Of a stretch of 64,000 bases of DNA, positions 24,244 through 35,229 are shown in pieces (the first letter of the stretch is position 1; the number at the start of each line of letters is the position of its first letter). Both the position numbers and the translations under genes were made by a program. This DNA is from Daucus carota subsp. sativus (Eukaryota > Streptophyta > Magnoliopsida > Apiales > Apiaceae), in assembly GCF_001625215.2 (NCBI RefSeq), contig NC_030381.2, forward strand, positions 46,746,689-46,810,688. The letters are read 5' to 3'. The notes beneath the pieces were generated by a model. It made no database searches, was not told the DNA's origin, and saw only the letters and a list, made by a program, of their open reading frames with translations.

Positions 24244-25445
24244 TTAACAATCCCATGCAAGCTGATCTATGATATTTCCACCAGCGTACATTCCACAAGG
24301 CACAAGTGCAGCTTCTATAAAATCAAAATCAAAGTTAGCGTCTGCATCAAATGAATGATCCATCCCCTCGATCATACTAGTCAACTCATTAACATTATTA
24401 TTGTTCATCAAGTTTCCTTCGAAACGCTTCTTTTGTTGCGCTTCCTCTTCAAGCTCCATTTCTTGGCTTGCAATTGTTCCCACATTTTGATCCATACCAG
24501 CACTAGGACCCCACATAATATTTTCTTGATTAACAACACCGAAATTGGAGTGATTCATCGGGGTAAACTCGTTAGCAAAGTCTATTAAGGACTCCGAATT
24601 TTGAGTCGGAGTCCAAAACATTTTAGGGTTCTTGAATTCGAATCCATCGACCTTGGTTGCATTTTCATGAGGCAATGGTGTAAAAGAGGTTAATTTTGTG
24701 TGTGAAGTAAGAGTACTACTAGTAGTACTCAGAGAGAAAACTGAGGCTGCCGTGGTAATATTACATGCGTTATTTGCATTTTTATGGAGGGAGAGAAGAT
24801 TGTGAGTATTGGGATCTAAACCTTGAGCAATAAGCTTCTTCTTGATGCATGAATTCCAAAAATTCTTCACTTCATTATCGGTTCTCCCCGGCAAATGTTT
24901 GGCAATTTGAGCCCATCTGTTGCCTAGAATTCTATGTACATCAATAATAGTTCTTTCCTCTTGCTCCGTAAACGACCCTCTTTTCAGATCAGGCCTCAAG
25001 TAATTAATCCACCTCAGTCTGCAACTCTTCCCGCACCTCTGCAAGCCTGAAAATCACACAAATATATACATGCATCAGCATTCATTAGTTAATTCATAGT
25101 AATTCTAAAGAATTAACTAATTAAGAACGACTTGGCGGGAGCACAGTTGGATAGCTCAAGTGATTAGGAGATTAGCCTCTGTCGTCCCAGGTCCTGGATT
25201 CGACCCTAACTCATCCCGAGAATATCTTGAAACAGATACTCATTTGTAAGGTTATAAGCCATATTTGTAATAAAAAAAAACGACTTGGCGGTCATAGGAA
25301 GAGAATGGAGCATGCCTGCAAGCTTAGGAACAGCACTCCAGCAGCCATGACCATGAGAAGTTATGTGTCTCATGAGTTTCTCATCTTCTTCAGGGGACCA
25401 GAGGCCTCTCTTAACTTTCTGTTTGCTGCAGCAGTGATGGCCCAT
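24244..25445 (-). CDS. R2R3-MYB transcription factor, MYB26/MYB67-like
   Basis: Predicted nuclear DNA-binding regulator of 310 residues. Exons on the minus strand are 25445-25316 and 25046-24244, joined in phase 1 inside the Gly of the [13 protein letters not shown] junction, where the first intron of R2R3-MYBs usually lies. R2 spans about residues 11-61 (W16, W36, W55) and R3 about 64-112, with [19 protein letters not shown]. The start at 25445 gives [24 protein letters not shown] without extra residues, the normal N terminus of this clade; an upstream in-frame ATG is less likely. The C-terminal half is acidic and Asn-rich, as in an activation domain. The second MYB intron is absent. The MYB26 branch controls secondary wall thickening in anthers; I infer the branch from R3 wording only. 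Intron 1 appears to begin with GC. Confidence 0.92.
25139..25278 (+). mobile_element. tRNA-derived SINE in MYB intron 1
   Basis: A ~140-bp insert flanked by a perfect 13-bp duplication, AACGACTTGGCGG (25126-25138 and 25279-25291). It has an internal Pol III promoter: box A-like TAGCTCAAGTG at 25152-25162 and box B-like GGATTCGACCC at 25196-25206. It ends in TAATAAAAAAA. It is antisense to the MYB gene and lies 24 bases from the splice donor. Confidence 0.88.
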
Positions 25446-26195
25446 CTCTATATAGATCCTATCTATCTCCTTCAAATAACATTCAACCTATGAATGTTGT
25501 CTCATTATATATATACATAATTCCTCTCTACTAAATAGTGTCTTCTACATATTATTATATATATATAGTGAGCTCTGTTAATCTATGTCTTTTCTAGAAA
25601 AAGAGGTTTAGTTCTGTCCAATTATTAGCATTACTTATCATATGCATACTTGTGTTGTATTTCAGGTAAAGTGTAGGTCACGGTGTATTATAATTATATT
25701 ATACATGTTGATTAATCAGAGAGGCAAAAAATTGTTGGAAATATATACATTTTAACGTAGGATTTACTCTTTAATATTTAAGAGGACCAGATATATATGA
25801 CAGCTCTGAAGAACAGTTTTGGTAGCTTCCAAAGTCATATAGATTGAGCCATTGTTCTTAGCTTAATGCTCACTCTATTCCAATCATGCACGTATGAAGG
25901 ATTAATGAAGGTATATGATCATCTCTCTTAAAAGGGTCCGCCACACAATTATGTGTGCAGGTATACAATACCGTCCTCTTCAATACTAATCAAACTATAA
26001 ATTGATAAAAAAAATAATCTAAATTACATTGAAGTATGCAAATTAATTGTTAGAAATAAAAAAATATTAATAATTGACGGAAAAAATCACATTAAAAACA
26101 GAAAATATTATTTTATATTGTGTTCGATATGATGTGTTTTAATTATTAAATTAGATAAGTAAGTTTTAAACTAATAACAAATGTAGGTATGATTA
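25446..26195. other. Upstream region of the MYB gene
   Basis: It should hold the MYB promoter and 5' UTR. TATATATA runs at about 25508-25570 are possible TATA elements. No other gene is seen. Confidence 0.4.
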
Positions 26196-26477
26196 CTCAT
26201 TACATTTATTCCTGTGGTACATTGAAATAGGAATTTTTTTTTTCCCATTTTAACTGTTTTAATATTTTATATATATTGTAAGATGTTAAAAAAATTACAT
26301 ATAAATATAACTATTTTTATAGAATTCACATCAATTAAACTTTTAGAATCTAAATTTTGATTTAGCATAAAAGTTACATTTTCGTGTCAAATAAAATAAT
26401 TATTCTTTTTATATCTTCATGTACGTATTAAAAATATCCAGTTAAAATGGAACTGAGTTAAAATAAATTGAAGGGAG
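26196..26477. mobile_element. Probable TA-flanked MITE
   Basis: The left end CTCATTACATTTATTCC and right end (minus strand CTCCCTTCAATTTATTTTAA) are related, and both share an internal CCATTTTAACTG. TA flanks each side. The terminal match is imperfect, so this is a moderate call. Confidence 0.5.
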
Positions 26478-28810
26478 TATAAACCAGGCAAAGCAAAAAT
26501 AGCCCTAGGATAGACCTCAGCTTAACAGATACTCTACTGAAAATTAATCATATATGTTAAATATATAAAACACATGATCAATTTGGAATATTGTTTGTCA
26601 ATTAAATAAAATATGAGTCAAGTATCAAGAAAACATGTCTCACCTTTAATCAAGAAACGTCATTAACCAACTAAGTTGTAAAATTACAGTAACAAATCTA
26701 TATTAATGAAAAAGCTCCAAGTTTACCACACTCCAGCTTTACTCAAATATCCGAGCATAAAAATTTCAATCCAGTGAACTTCACACTTCAGAGGAGCATG
26801 CAGATGCATTGTAAACGAAATAGTAAAACAAAAACACCTCCACATATAATATTGCATAAAGTTGACTGTATTTTATACGTAAAGCAAAGTTTGAAATATT
26901 TGTGCATATAGCAAATATAATATGATATTGTGTCAGCCACGACTAGAAGTATTGATCTGCTTTTGTTTCGGTAGTGGGTTACTCATAATTAAAGTTACAA
27001 AACGAAATTATATATATATGTTAAAGACTTAAAGCTGATTATTTAATCAAATTCTATTATAGGAAATTGAATATACCAGATATCATATATTTACTTTATT
27101 TGGAAAGCGATAGGACTACCTATTTTTGTTATAATCACCCGATTAGGAAAAGTGCTTAGTTGTTTGCGCATATAATTAAGGATCAAGACCTGATTATTTG
27201 AAGATCTGGCTAGACACAAATTATAAGACCCTCCCTAATTAATTACATATCTATAATTGTATTATAAATAATAATTACACAGTCATTTAAATAATTTTTT
27301 TATTAATATACGTAGCTTCAATCGACACATACTTAAGTAGACACGCATTTGAGGATAACGATGAGAAACACACGAAATGTGAAATAGATTTGAAGGATAA
27401 TGACATGGGTTTCCTTCACTCAACCGTTTCTAGCTTAACGACGTTTTAATTAGGACACTTATAAGTTGCTTAGTGAAAACGAATATTATTGTGGAAGGTG
27501 TCGGCTCCCATGACCTTGTATGTTTGTGCAATTCACTTTCACATTTACCCTTTCCCCTTCTTTTCACTGTATACTTTTTTACTCGCTTGTACTACATTTA
27601 TTTATAATATATCTATGTTTGTGTAAGTAGGGATTAACTTTGAATTTTATATGGTCTTTCCATTTTGATGGTTTTCAAAACTTTTAGTTTTTTTTTTTAG
27701 GGAATCAAAACTTTTGGATTGTTTATTAGTAGAGGAAATCACGTGATAAAGGGAAACTTTGAAGTCGGGGGGCATAAATTGGTCTAAAAACAAGTGTCTT
27801 TTAAAACCGGTCTAAACTTTTTCTATAGTAAAATTATCTTTTTCCATCATTACACTTAATTATAGCAGGTAGAATCTTTTAGGAAACGCTTAGAGAAACA
27901 TAGATCTTTTTAATCTACACGATTAATAGTTTAATATATAATTTACCTAGCTCTACCTAAGAGTACAATCCTATTTCTTAACATTAAAAGATTTAATCAT
28001 GGATACATTGAATGTGCTACATATATACATAAAGAAACCGGTGGTGTTGTATGTAATTAGGTCGGTGCCAGAAGAAATCTAAAATATATAAGAGTGTTCA
28101 TTAAAAAAAGCGGTTGATTTTGATAAAAAAAAATTCATTATTATCATTTTTACCGTATATGATCGTGACGACTAGAATAAATTATTAATTTAGATAATAA
28201 TCAAAATTTAATGATTATTTTCGACCGCAGTCAACTCAGTCGATTGTGTTCCCCAAAATTTCAGTGAGGGTTTTCCCGTCCATGTTCCCAGACAAAAAAT
28301 ACTGGTCGAAAATAAAATGAAAGGGGGAATTTTATCACTTTTTTTCATGAGAAAATGCTACGCAGAAAATTATTTTCAACCAAACTTTGTCGAATATGTA
28401 ATTTTGACCGGATTTGATTGAAAATTCAATCTTTGGAATTTTTCCTGAGATCGGCCGTAGTTGTATTTTTGATCATCTCTCATCAAAATTAGTCATCTAA
28501 ATCATCACTGCTCGACAAGCTTTCCCATTCTTTCCTATTTTTACAAAACCTAGCCTCATTTCTCTATTGTGCTTCTATTAGAGCCACAAATACATATTCT
28601 CACATGTAATCTTCAAACGTTTATCAAGTCATTCGTTTTATTCATCAATAATGTATATATGCTTGAATTTTTTTTAATTTTTGTCGTTGTACGTAGCGGT
28701 TTTTACAATATTTATAATTTACCATGTGTGTATAGTTGTGATAATTCATTAATACTAGTATATATGTCTAAAATTGCATTTAATTAAATTTCATTATGTA
28801 AATTTTGTAG
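26478..28810. other. AT-rich region leading into a CACTA fragment
   Basis: No gene is supported. From about 28200 the sequence may belong to the 5' region of the CACTA-type element whose coding fragment starts at 28811, but I found no CACTA terminus. Confidence 0.4.
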
Positions 28811-29002
28811 ATGGCATCTAATCGTAGTTGGAACGGTTGTAATCGGTTTAATGAGCCAATATACATGACACATGAATACAAAAATTGTGTAAATGATTTC
28901 ATTACATTTGCTTGTGAGCATATTCGTGATAAAATTGGTGGCCTTATTAGATGTCCTTGTGGAAATTGTAAAAACAAGCATTACAAGACTCCTAACTATT
29001 AG
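28811..29002 (+). pseudogene. CACTA (En/Spm) transposase-associated domain fragment
   Basis: The 63-codon frame begins with a SW-N-RF pattern, continues with a V-x2-FI-x-FA helix, and ends with the Cys-rich IRCPCGNCKNKH motif. This is the N-terminal transposase-associated domain of plant CACTA proteins. It stops at TAG soon after the Cys motif, where intact proteins continue for hundreds of residues. A TTTTGTAG acceptor-like sequence directly precedes the ATG. An LTR-type insertion probably starts at the stop, so the element seems interrupted. Confidence 0.75.
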
Positions 29003-29473
29003 AGATAAAAATACGAGATTCAACTTCTATTCCAAAGCAGACAAACAAAAATATATGATGCGGAAAACTTACGTCCCAACATGTATTATTAATTAAAACT
29101 GTTATCAATAATACGATCAACAGAAAACTAGAATATTCAAGCATTCGCTCTCAATCGATACCTAAGTTTACATATTGGGCACACCTATCAAATATAATAT
29201 GACTATGTGTGTGTGTATATATATATATATAGTCATCTCAAACTTACCTAAATCAGAATTTAATTCTAAAATACCTAATTCTTATTAGAATCCAATTCTG
29301 AAATTTAACTCGAATAAATCAAATTCGTACCAGGTTAATACGAAACAATCATTTTCATATTTTGTGATTAAGACATACCTATTATAATAATTGTTTAAAT
29401 ATAAATTTATTATCCATATATGTTTCGGATCATCCATGCTCATGCTACCATTGTAATGAGCTAATATCTAACA
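28998..29473 (-). mobile_element. Possible LTR of a retrotransposon
   Basis: Read on the minus strand, a purine tract (GGAGGGGAGGAT, 29474-29485) is followed by TGTTAGATATTAG, as at the start of a 3' LTR. On the plus strand the segment ends CTAACA. Its other end is ATTAGAGATAAAA, a one-base change from TGTTAG-like. The length of about 476 bp suits a Copia LTR. Only one LTR is seen. Confidence 0.42.
29207..29231. repeat. (TG)n(TA)n microsatellite
   Basis: A compound dinucleotide run inside the possible LTR segment. Confidence 0.8.
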
Positions 29474-29485
29474 ATCCTCCCCTCC

Positions 29486-30310
29486 AGTCCAATACATTTC
29501 ATAACGGAATATTCAACAGCCATCACCAAGATACGGATGTCCATCCGCCAATGCTCCCCTCGAACAAGAATCTCCACTTCTCATTCTTCCGAACTTTGAG
29601 TGTCAACAAATTTCATTTTAATGAACTCTAAACCATCGTTCTTCATCATAATAGTATATCCATCTACAAAATCATGTGCATCGACAATGGGTGTCCTTCC
29701 ATCTAATGAGTCACTCGATCCTCTCTTTCACAAACTCCAGCTTTTAGAAAAACACAACTAGTATCATCTAAATAATTCACCCTATTGATCAAATTGAAAC
29801 AATTGCGATGATCCTCTCCATCTTAATCCATCTGAGTACATCATGATTAATCCACAGTACAAGTTAACCATCATACCGCACGTAAGCACTTTTTCTCTTC
29901 TTACTTTCTTAAAGCAAGATAATGCAAATTTTCAATATCAAATGTGTGCTAGTAATTTTATAATTTGAATAATCGTATTTCTGAGATGTGGCTGAATCCA
30001 TTTGGAGGCATATATATTTAAATCTTTATCTAACCATCCTCTTAATTACTTAAATGTTAGAAGATACTCGCGCCACTTGAAATAGTTTTGCAATTTTCGA
30101 AATATCACTGCAAAATAATCATAATCATAAATATATATAAAGTGATATCGATTGAAAGTTGGATGGAATATTATGCAGACAGCCGACATTTGCCTTTTTC
30201 TTGCAGTTAATATTATTGTTATCGACAATAACGACAGAATTGTTGGTAATTATGATAAAGATCACTACCGCCAGTTGACTAGACTATTGGTTCTGCTTAA
30301 TGCAATCTTA
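29486..30310. other. Probable LTR-element interior remnant and spacer
   Basis: If the LTR call is right, bases 29486 to about 29900 would be the decayed 3' interior of a minus-strand element. I could not recover an integrase, reverse transcriptase or RNase H frame. Confidence 0.35.
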
Positions 30311-31538
30311 GGGGCCGGTATTGTATCATGACTTTTGATGACAAATTTTGGGAGGTTGACTTTAATGGATTTTATAGACTTTTTAATGATTCTCGTTGAC
30401 TTCTTAAGATTTCAAAAACAATTCACGACTCCCGAGACAATGACTTTTAAAAACTTTAACGGACTTTTTTTTTTTACAAATTCATAACTTTGAAATACTT
30501 TAATAGACTTTTATTAAAATCATAAATAGCCTCTCTGAAACCCTCTAGACCTTTTGCTATACCCTCTCGATCTTTTGCTATACCCAAGTTGGGTGTATAT
30601 ACTATAATATTGTTTACTGAATCATATTTACAAACATAATGTTAATTGTGACCTTGTATCAGATTTTCGTATTCACTTTTGATACTATAAATTTACGGAT
30701 TTTAGAGTTCGAGAATTATGTGTTTTTCACTCTTCATATTTAATAATGATGTGTTTTGATACCATAAACGGACTGATATAGCTCAAGTACGTAGAGTTGT
30801 TGGAAGACTGATCATGTTGCCTTTAATACTGCAACATTTTTGGTCTACTTAATTAAGTAGTGCTTCTCGTCGATGCAGAATTCTGCTTCACTTGATTCAG
30901 TCACTATATGTGGATTGTTAGGCTTGAAGGTGTACGGATGTTTAATTGGTAGGTATGGCCTTTGCATGGCATATATGCCTGGTAGGCTCTGAATGTAGCT
31001 GAATTTTCGTTGTATGCTTATAACAAGATCGAGATCTTGGACAATTTGTATAAATTAAAAATCATGAGTAGAAACAAGTAGATCTATATGTATGTAAAAA
31101 CACAGAATGATAATGGAAAATCATAATAGAGAAGAAAATGAACCTTTTTCACAGAGGATGAATTGGAGAGACTTTTCACAGAGGATAAACCCTGGGTTGG
31201 AGCGACCGGTTAATTGAGGGAAGATAAAAGTCATGTCAAATCTTTTCAAGAATGGCCTGACAATTTTCTGAAAAAATATATGCAATTTTTCATAGAAAGT
31301 CATTAAAAGTCTATCAATTATATATTTCCACCAAAGTCATTGATATATTGAATAACAACTGACTTTTAATAACTCTTTAAAAGTTGTAATTCAATACCTC
31401 AAACTTTGATAGACTTTTTAGAAATCCTGATACAATACCTCTTTATTTTTAACGAGTATTTAAAAATCTTGATTGAATACACCTAGATTTTAAAAGTCAA
31501 TAAAAGTCATTGAAAATCATGATACAATACCAGCCCCC
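30311..31538. mobile_element. Non-autonomous PIF/Harbinger-like element
   Basis: Left end GGGGCCGGTATTGTATCATG and right end (minus strand GGGGGCTGGTATTGTATCATG) are long inverted repeats. TTA flanks both sides (30308-30310 and 31539-31541), the usual 3-bp Harbinger target. Both subterminal regions carry many GACTTTTAATGA-like words. At 1228 bp it is large for a Tourist MITE. No transposase or MYB-like frame is visible. Confidence 0.82.
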
Positions 31539-31958
31539 TTAATTAATTAAGTTGTCTGCATGTGTGCGAGTTCTCATTTTAATCTCGAGGTCTAGTCGCC
31601 TGTTCTCCGTTGCAGTCTACTATTGCAGATTTATCGACCAGAATTATTTACAAAAATTTGTCAATGATTCAAAAAAATTTCTTTATATGTTGATGCCTTG
31701 ATGGATAGATCTTTCTTATTTTTAATTAAGTTGATCATAGATATTTTATTTTCACATGTGGATAGTTTCCCCGTCATTCATTGATCTTTGCACTTGTAAA
31801 AATTGCATGCGTAAAATATTTACAATCATTATATTGATACATCTATTATATATGATGAATTTGTTAGTTAATTGCTAAGTTAGTTGATAAGTTTTCTAGT
31901 AAATGGATTTTATAATATGTATAATAACGTTGATCTTATAAAATACTTATAAAAAATA

Positions 31959-32907
31959 GGGTTAATTATCAAACTCATCACTCAAGTGGACAAATGATAT
32001 CAATTTCATCACTCATCTGCATGGGGTCTCAAGTGGCTCACTGAACTCGCTTAATGGTATCAAACTCATCACTGCCGTTAAAAAGAGTAACGGAAGTTTA
32101 GACGGAATGACACATTGACGATTGACGTGGCACATTAATAAAAAAGACTGAGAAAAAACAAATGAAAGAAAATAAAAAAAGAAGAAGAAGAAAAAGTAGA
32201 AATGACTATGGGACAACCCGGAGAGCATAATAATGTGGAAACTGCCGGACAAGTTTAACATTTTAATTCTAGGTTCAGTGATGTTTCTTAGACTTGTGTT
32301 CATTCGGTTAACATTTTAATTAATTAAACTTGAACAATGTTTGTTTTTGGATCCATCTTTCATTTAACCTTTAAACATTATGTGTTGTTTTTGGAAATTC
32401 GAACAATGTATGCTGCTTCATATGCTAAAATTACATAAATTTTATTTTCATGTTTTTGTTTGGTACAAGAAATTCCAAAGGAAAATTTTAAAAATATTTT
32501 TTTGCCAACAATAATATTCACATAAATAAAATTTATTAAAAGAGAAAACATTTCAATATTATTCAAAAATAATTATAATCTAATAAAAAATATAAAAGTT
32601 AATCTTAATTGTTTAGATAATTATATATTAAAATTTAGTTCCATGCATTTATTTAGATAATTATATCCTAAAAGTAATTTAATAAAAAGATTACATACTT
32701 TATTTCCATGTAAACTTATGTGGCATGCCATATGTCAAACCCTACGGCCAATGTGTCATTTCGTCTAAACTTCCGTTACTTTTTTTAACGGCAGTGATGA
32801 GTTTGATACCATTAAACTAGTTTAGTGAGCCACTTGAGACCCCGTAGAGATCAGTGATGAGCTTGATACCATTTGTCCACTTCAGTGATGAGTTTGATAA
32901 TTAACCC
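31959..32907. mobile_element. MULE-like foldback element, family A copy 2
   Basis: Ends are GGGTTAATTATCAA and its complement; a perfect 10-bp duplication ATAAAAAATA flanks it (31949-31958 and 32908-32917). The outer ~250 bp of the left arm and ~450 bp of the right arm match copy 1 at 22742-23865. The centre differs: an unrelated segment near 32205-32340 replaces part of the left arm, so this copy no longer folds along its full length. Confidence 0.85.
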
Positions 32908-33397
32908 ATAAAAAATATGATAAGTGTTAGTCGGAAACAATATAATTACTGACAAATACTAAACTGTAAAAGATAATCCTCAAATACTAAAATTTAAATT
33001 CAAATGCTAAACTTTAAAAAATTAAAAATAAATTTTAAATTCTGAATACAAATAAATACACCTAAATACAATTATAACTGAAACCCAATATCGGACTTAA
33101 TCGGTGAAATCATAAACTATTATTAATCGGAGATTAACTGGAATAAATCGGAAATTTATAAAAATGATCGATTATTAATCGAACATTTAATCAACGTACA
33201 TAAATTAATCTATGATTAATCATTTAATTACCTACTCTTAGAATAGCTGCTAGCAAGACAGCCATATAATTAAACAATGTTGGTAATTTACTGTTTATGT
33301 GACCGACAATATCACAACTACCTGTTTTTCTCGGTAAACGCAATAATCTGTTTTTAGTATTTGTTTTAAACAAATAATTGTCTTTGATGATTATAAC
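32908..33397. other. AT-rich spacer
   Basis: No gene is supported. Repeated TTAATCGG/TTAATCGA words at about 33070-33230 suggest an old MITE of the family also seen near 34800-35040 and 36480-36650. Confidence 0.4.
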
Positions 33398-33866
33398 CGG
33401 TGTTCTAAAAAGCGCATTAAGCGGCCGTCTAAGCGGGCGCTTAAGCGGAATCGGAGGGTAAAACGCTTCGATTTTACATTAAGCGGGAGATTAAGCGTTT
33501 TTTAACATTAAGCGGCATGTTAAGCGGATTAAGCGGACATTAAGCGGATTAAGCGGTCAGAATGATTTTGACTTTCTAATTTTTTATATTTAAATACAAA
33601 TATTTTTTTATAAATATTATGAAAATTATAATAAAATATTAAAAATATCTTTTTTATTCAAAAACATTTTATGTTTAAATTCTTATTACTTAATTATTTT
33701 ATAATTTTAATTATATATATAATATTATTATATATAAAATTTTAAATATATATTATTAATCCGTTTAATCACCCGCTTAAAATTCCGCTTAAGCGTCCGC
33801 TTATCCGCTTAAGCGCTAGAAGGTCACCTCACCGCTTAAGACCGATTTGCGCTTTTTACAACACTG
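33398..33866. mobile_element. hAT-like MITE with clustered TTAAGCGG motifs
   Basis: Ends CGGTGTTCTAAAAAGCGC and (minus strand) CAGTGTTGTAAAAAGCGC pair as inverted repeats. A perfect 8-bp duplication ATTATAAC flanks it (33390-33397 and 33867-33874), the hAT hallmark. Both subterminal zones contain many TTAAGCGG motifs or complements, with an AT-only centre. 469 bp, non-coding. Confidence 0.87.
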
Positions 33867-34207
33867 ATTATAACAATCTTTGATTAGATAAAGCAAATAT
33901 CCTGACTATTTTTTGTCCCGCCCATTTGTCAAGTTCTCTTGCCTTAATTCTCTATCGAGGGTCCCTAATCTCTTTCTTTATCTGGTTATTGTCTTTGGTT
34001 TCTGAAACAAAAACACTGTAAATTGTGTTTATATTCTACTGTTGAGCTTAAAGCTACTCATCCAGAGAGCAACAGCTTTTCTATTAGTTTCCCCATTCGT
34101 ACATGGTTAATCTTTTGAAAATTCATCTTTTCCAGAGTTTGCTTTACTTTGTTACTCTATTCACATACTCTATTCGGAATCTCTGGCCTGAGTACCTCGA
34201 AAATGTA

Positions 34208-34420
34208 TTTTTTCTGTCCCTCTTAATTGTTTATATAATGTTCTCATAAAATATATTTTGATAAATTATTTTGAATTTTTTTCTTCTGAAAAATATTTAC
34301 TATCTAAATTTTTATAAAAAAAAACATTTTCAATTTTTTTTATAAAACTATGTTTTATATGCGCCCTAAAATGTGTGTCGAGCAATATAAAGCGTAAAAA
34401 AATGAGAGGGACGGAGAAAG
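34208..34420. mobile_element. Stowaway-type MITE
   Basis: Left end TTTTTTCTGTCCCTCTTAAT pairs with the right end (minus strand CTTTCTCCGTCCCTCTCATT). TA flanks both sides (34206-34207, 34421-34422). 213 bp, AT-rich, non-coding. Confidence 0.72.
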
Positions 34421-35023
34421 TATATTTTTAGATTAATAGATTTTTTAAAATAATATTTTCTACGAAAACTACTTCCATAAGTTCAAAAAATGACCAATTT
34501 TAATAATATAATAAAATTATAACTTTTAGAAACGTCTTGTATAGAGTATTATCATAAATTAATAATTATAAAATTATATATATTACAATTTTTGTTTAAT
34601 ACAATTTTTTTTTATATATGTTCTTTTTTTATATAAAAGCTTCTTAACCCGTGCAAAGCACGAGTTGCTTTAAATCACTTTCATGTTATATCTCGTTGTT
34701 ATTTTTTATATCTATTTGTATTTTAGATCATAGTATGTTGATGTCTGTATATACACATATCCTCACTTTTATGATATTTATTAAAAATATAAATACAAAA
34801 AATATATTAAAATTCGGTTAAATCGATGACTAATTGGTCGAAAATTGGATTAATAGGGTCGAAAATCAGGTAGAATATTAAAATTTACAAAAATATTGGG
34901 GAAAATTTAAAATTTTAAAAATGATTATATATATATATAATATTATTTTTACATATATAATATTAAATTAATTCTGAATAATGATCCTATTAATCATTCT
35001 GATTAATCGCTAATTTTCTGATT

Positions 35024-35042
35024 TCCGCTTTTTACAACACTG
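35024..35042. mobile_element. Isolated hAT-like right terminus
   Basis: CGCTTTTTACAACACTG repeats the right end of the 33398-33866 MITE. No matching left end was found upstream, so this is a truncated or rearranged copy. Confidence 0.45.
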
Positions 35043-35229
35043 AATATTTATTTATTTATTATTAAATCATAATTATATATAATATATCCAAAAAATTATA
35101 AAATATACATTTTTATAAAAACAAATAAACATTAAGGCTTAACTTTCGTAGCCAAACATAGCCCCATAAGATACTTAATTCCTACATTATATATCAAGGC
35201 AGTCCATTGACTCCAATATCAAAATACAT

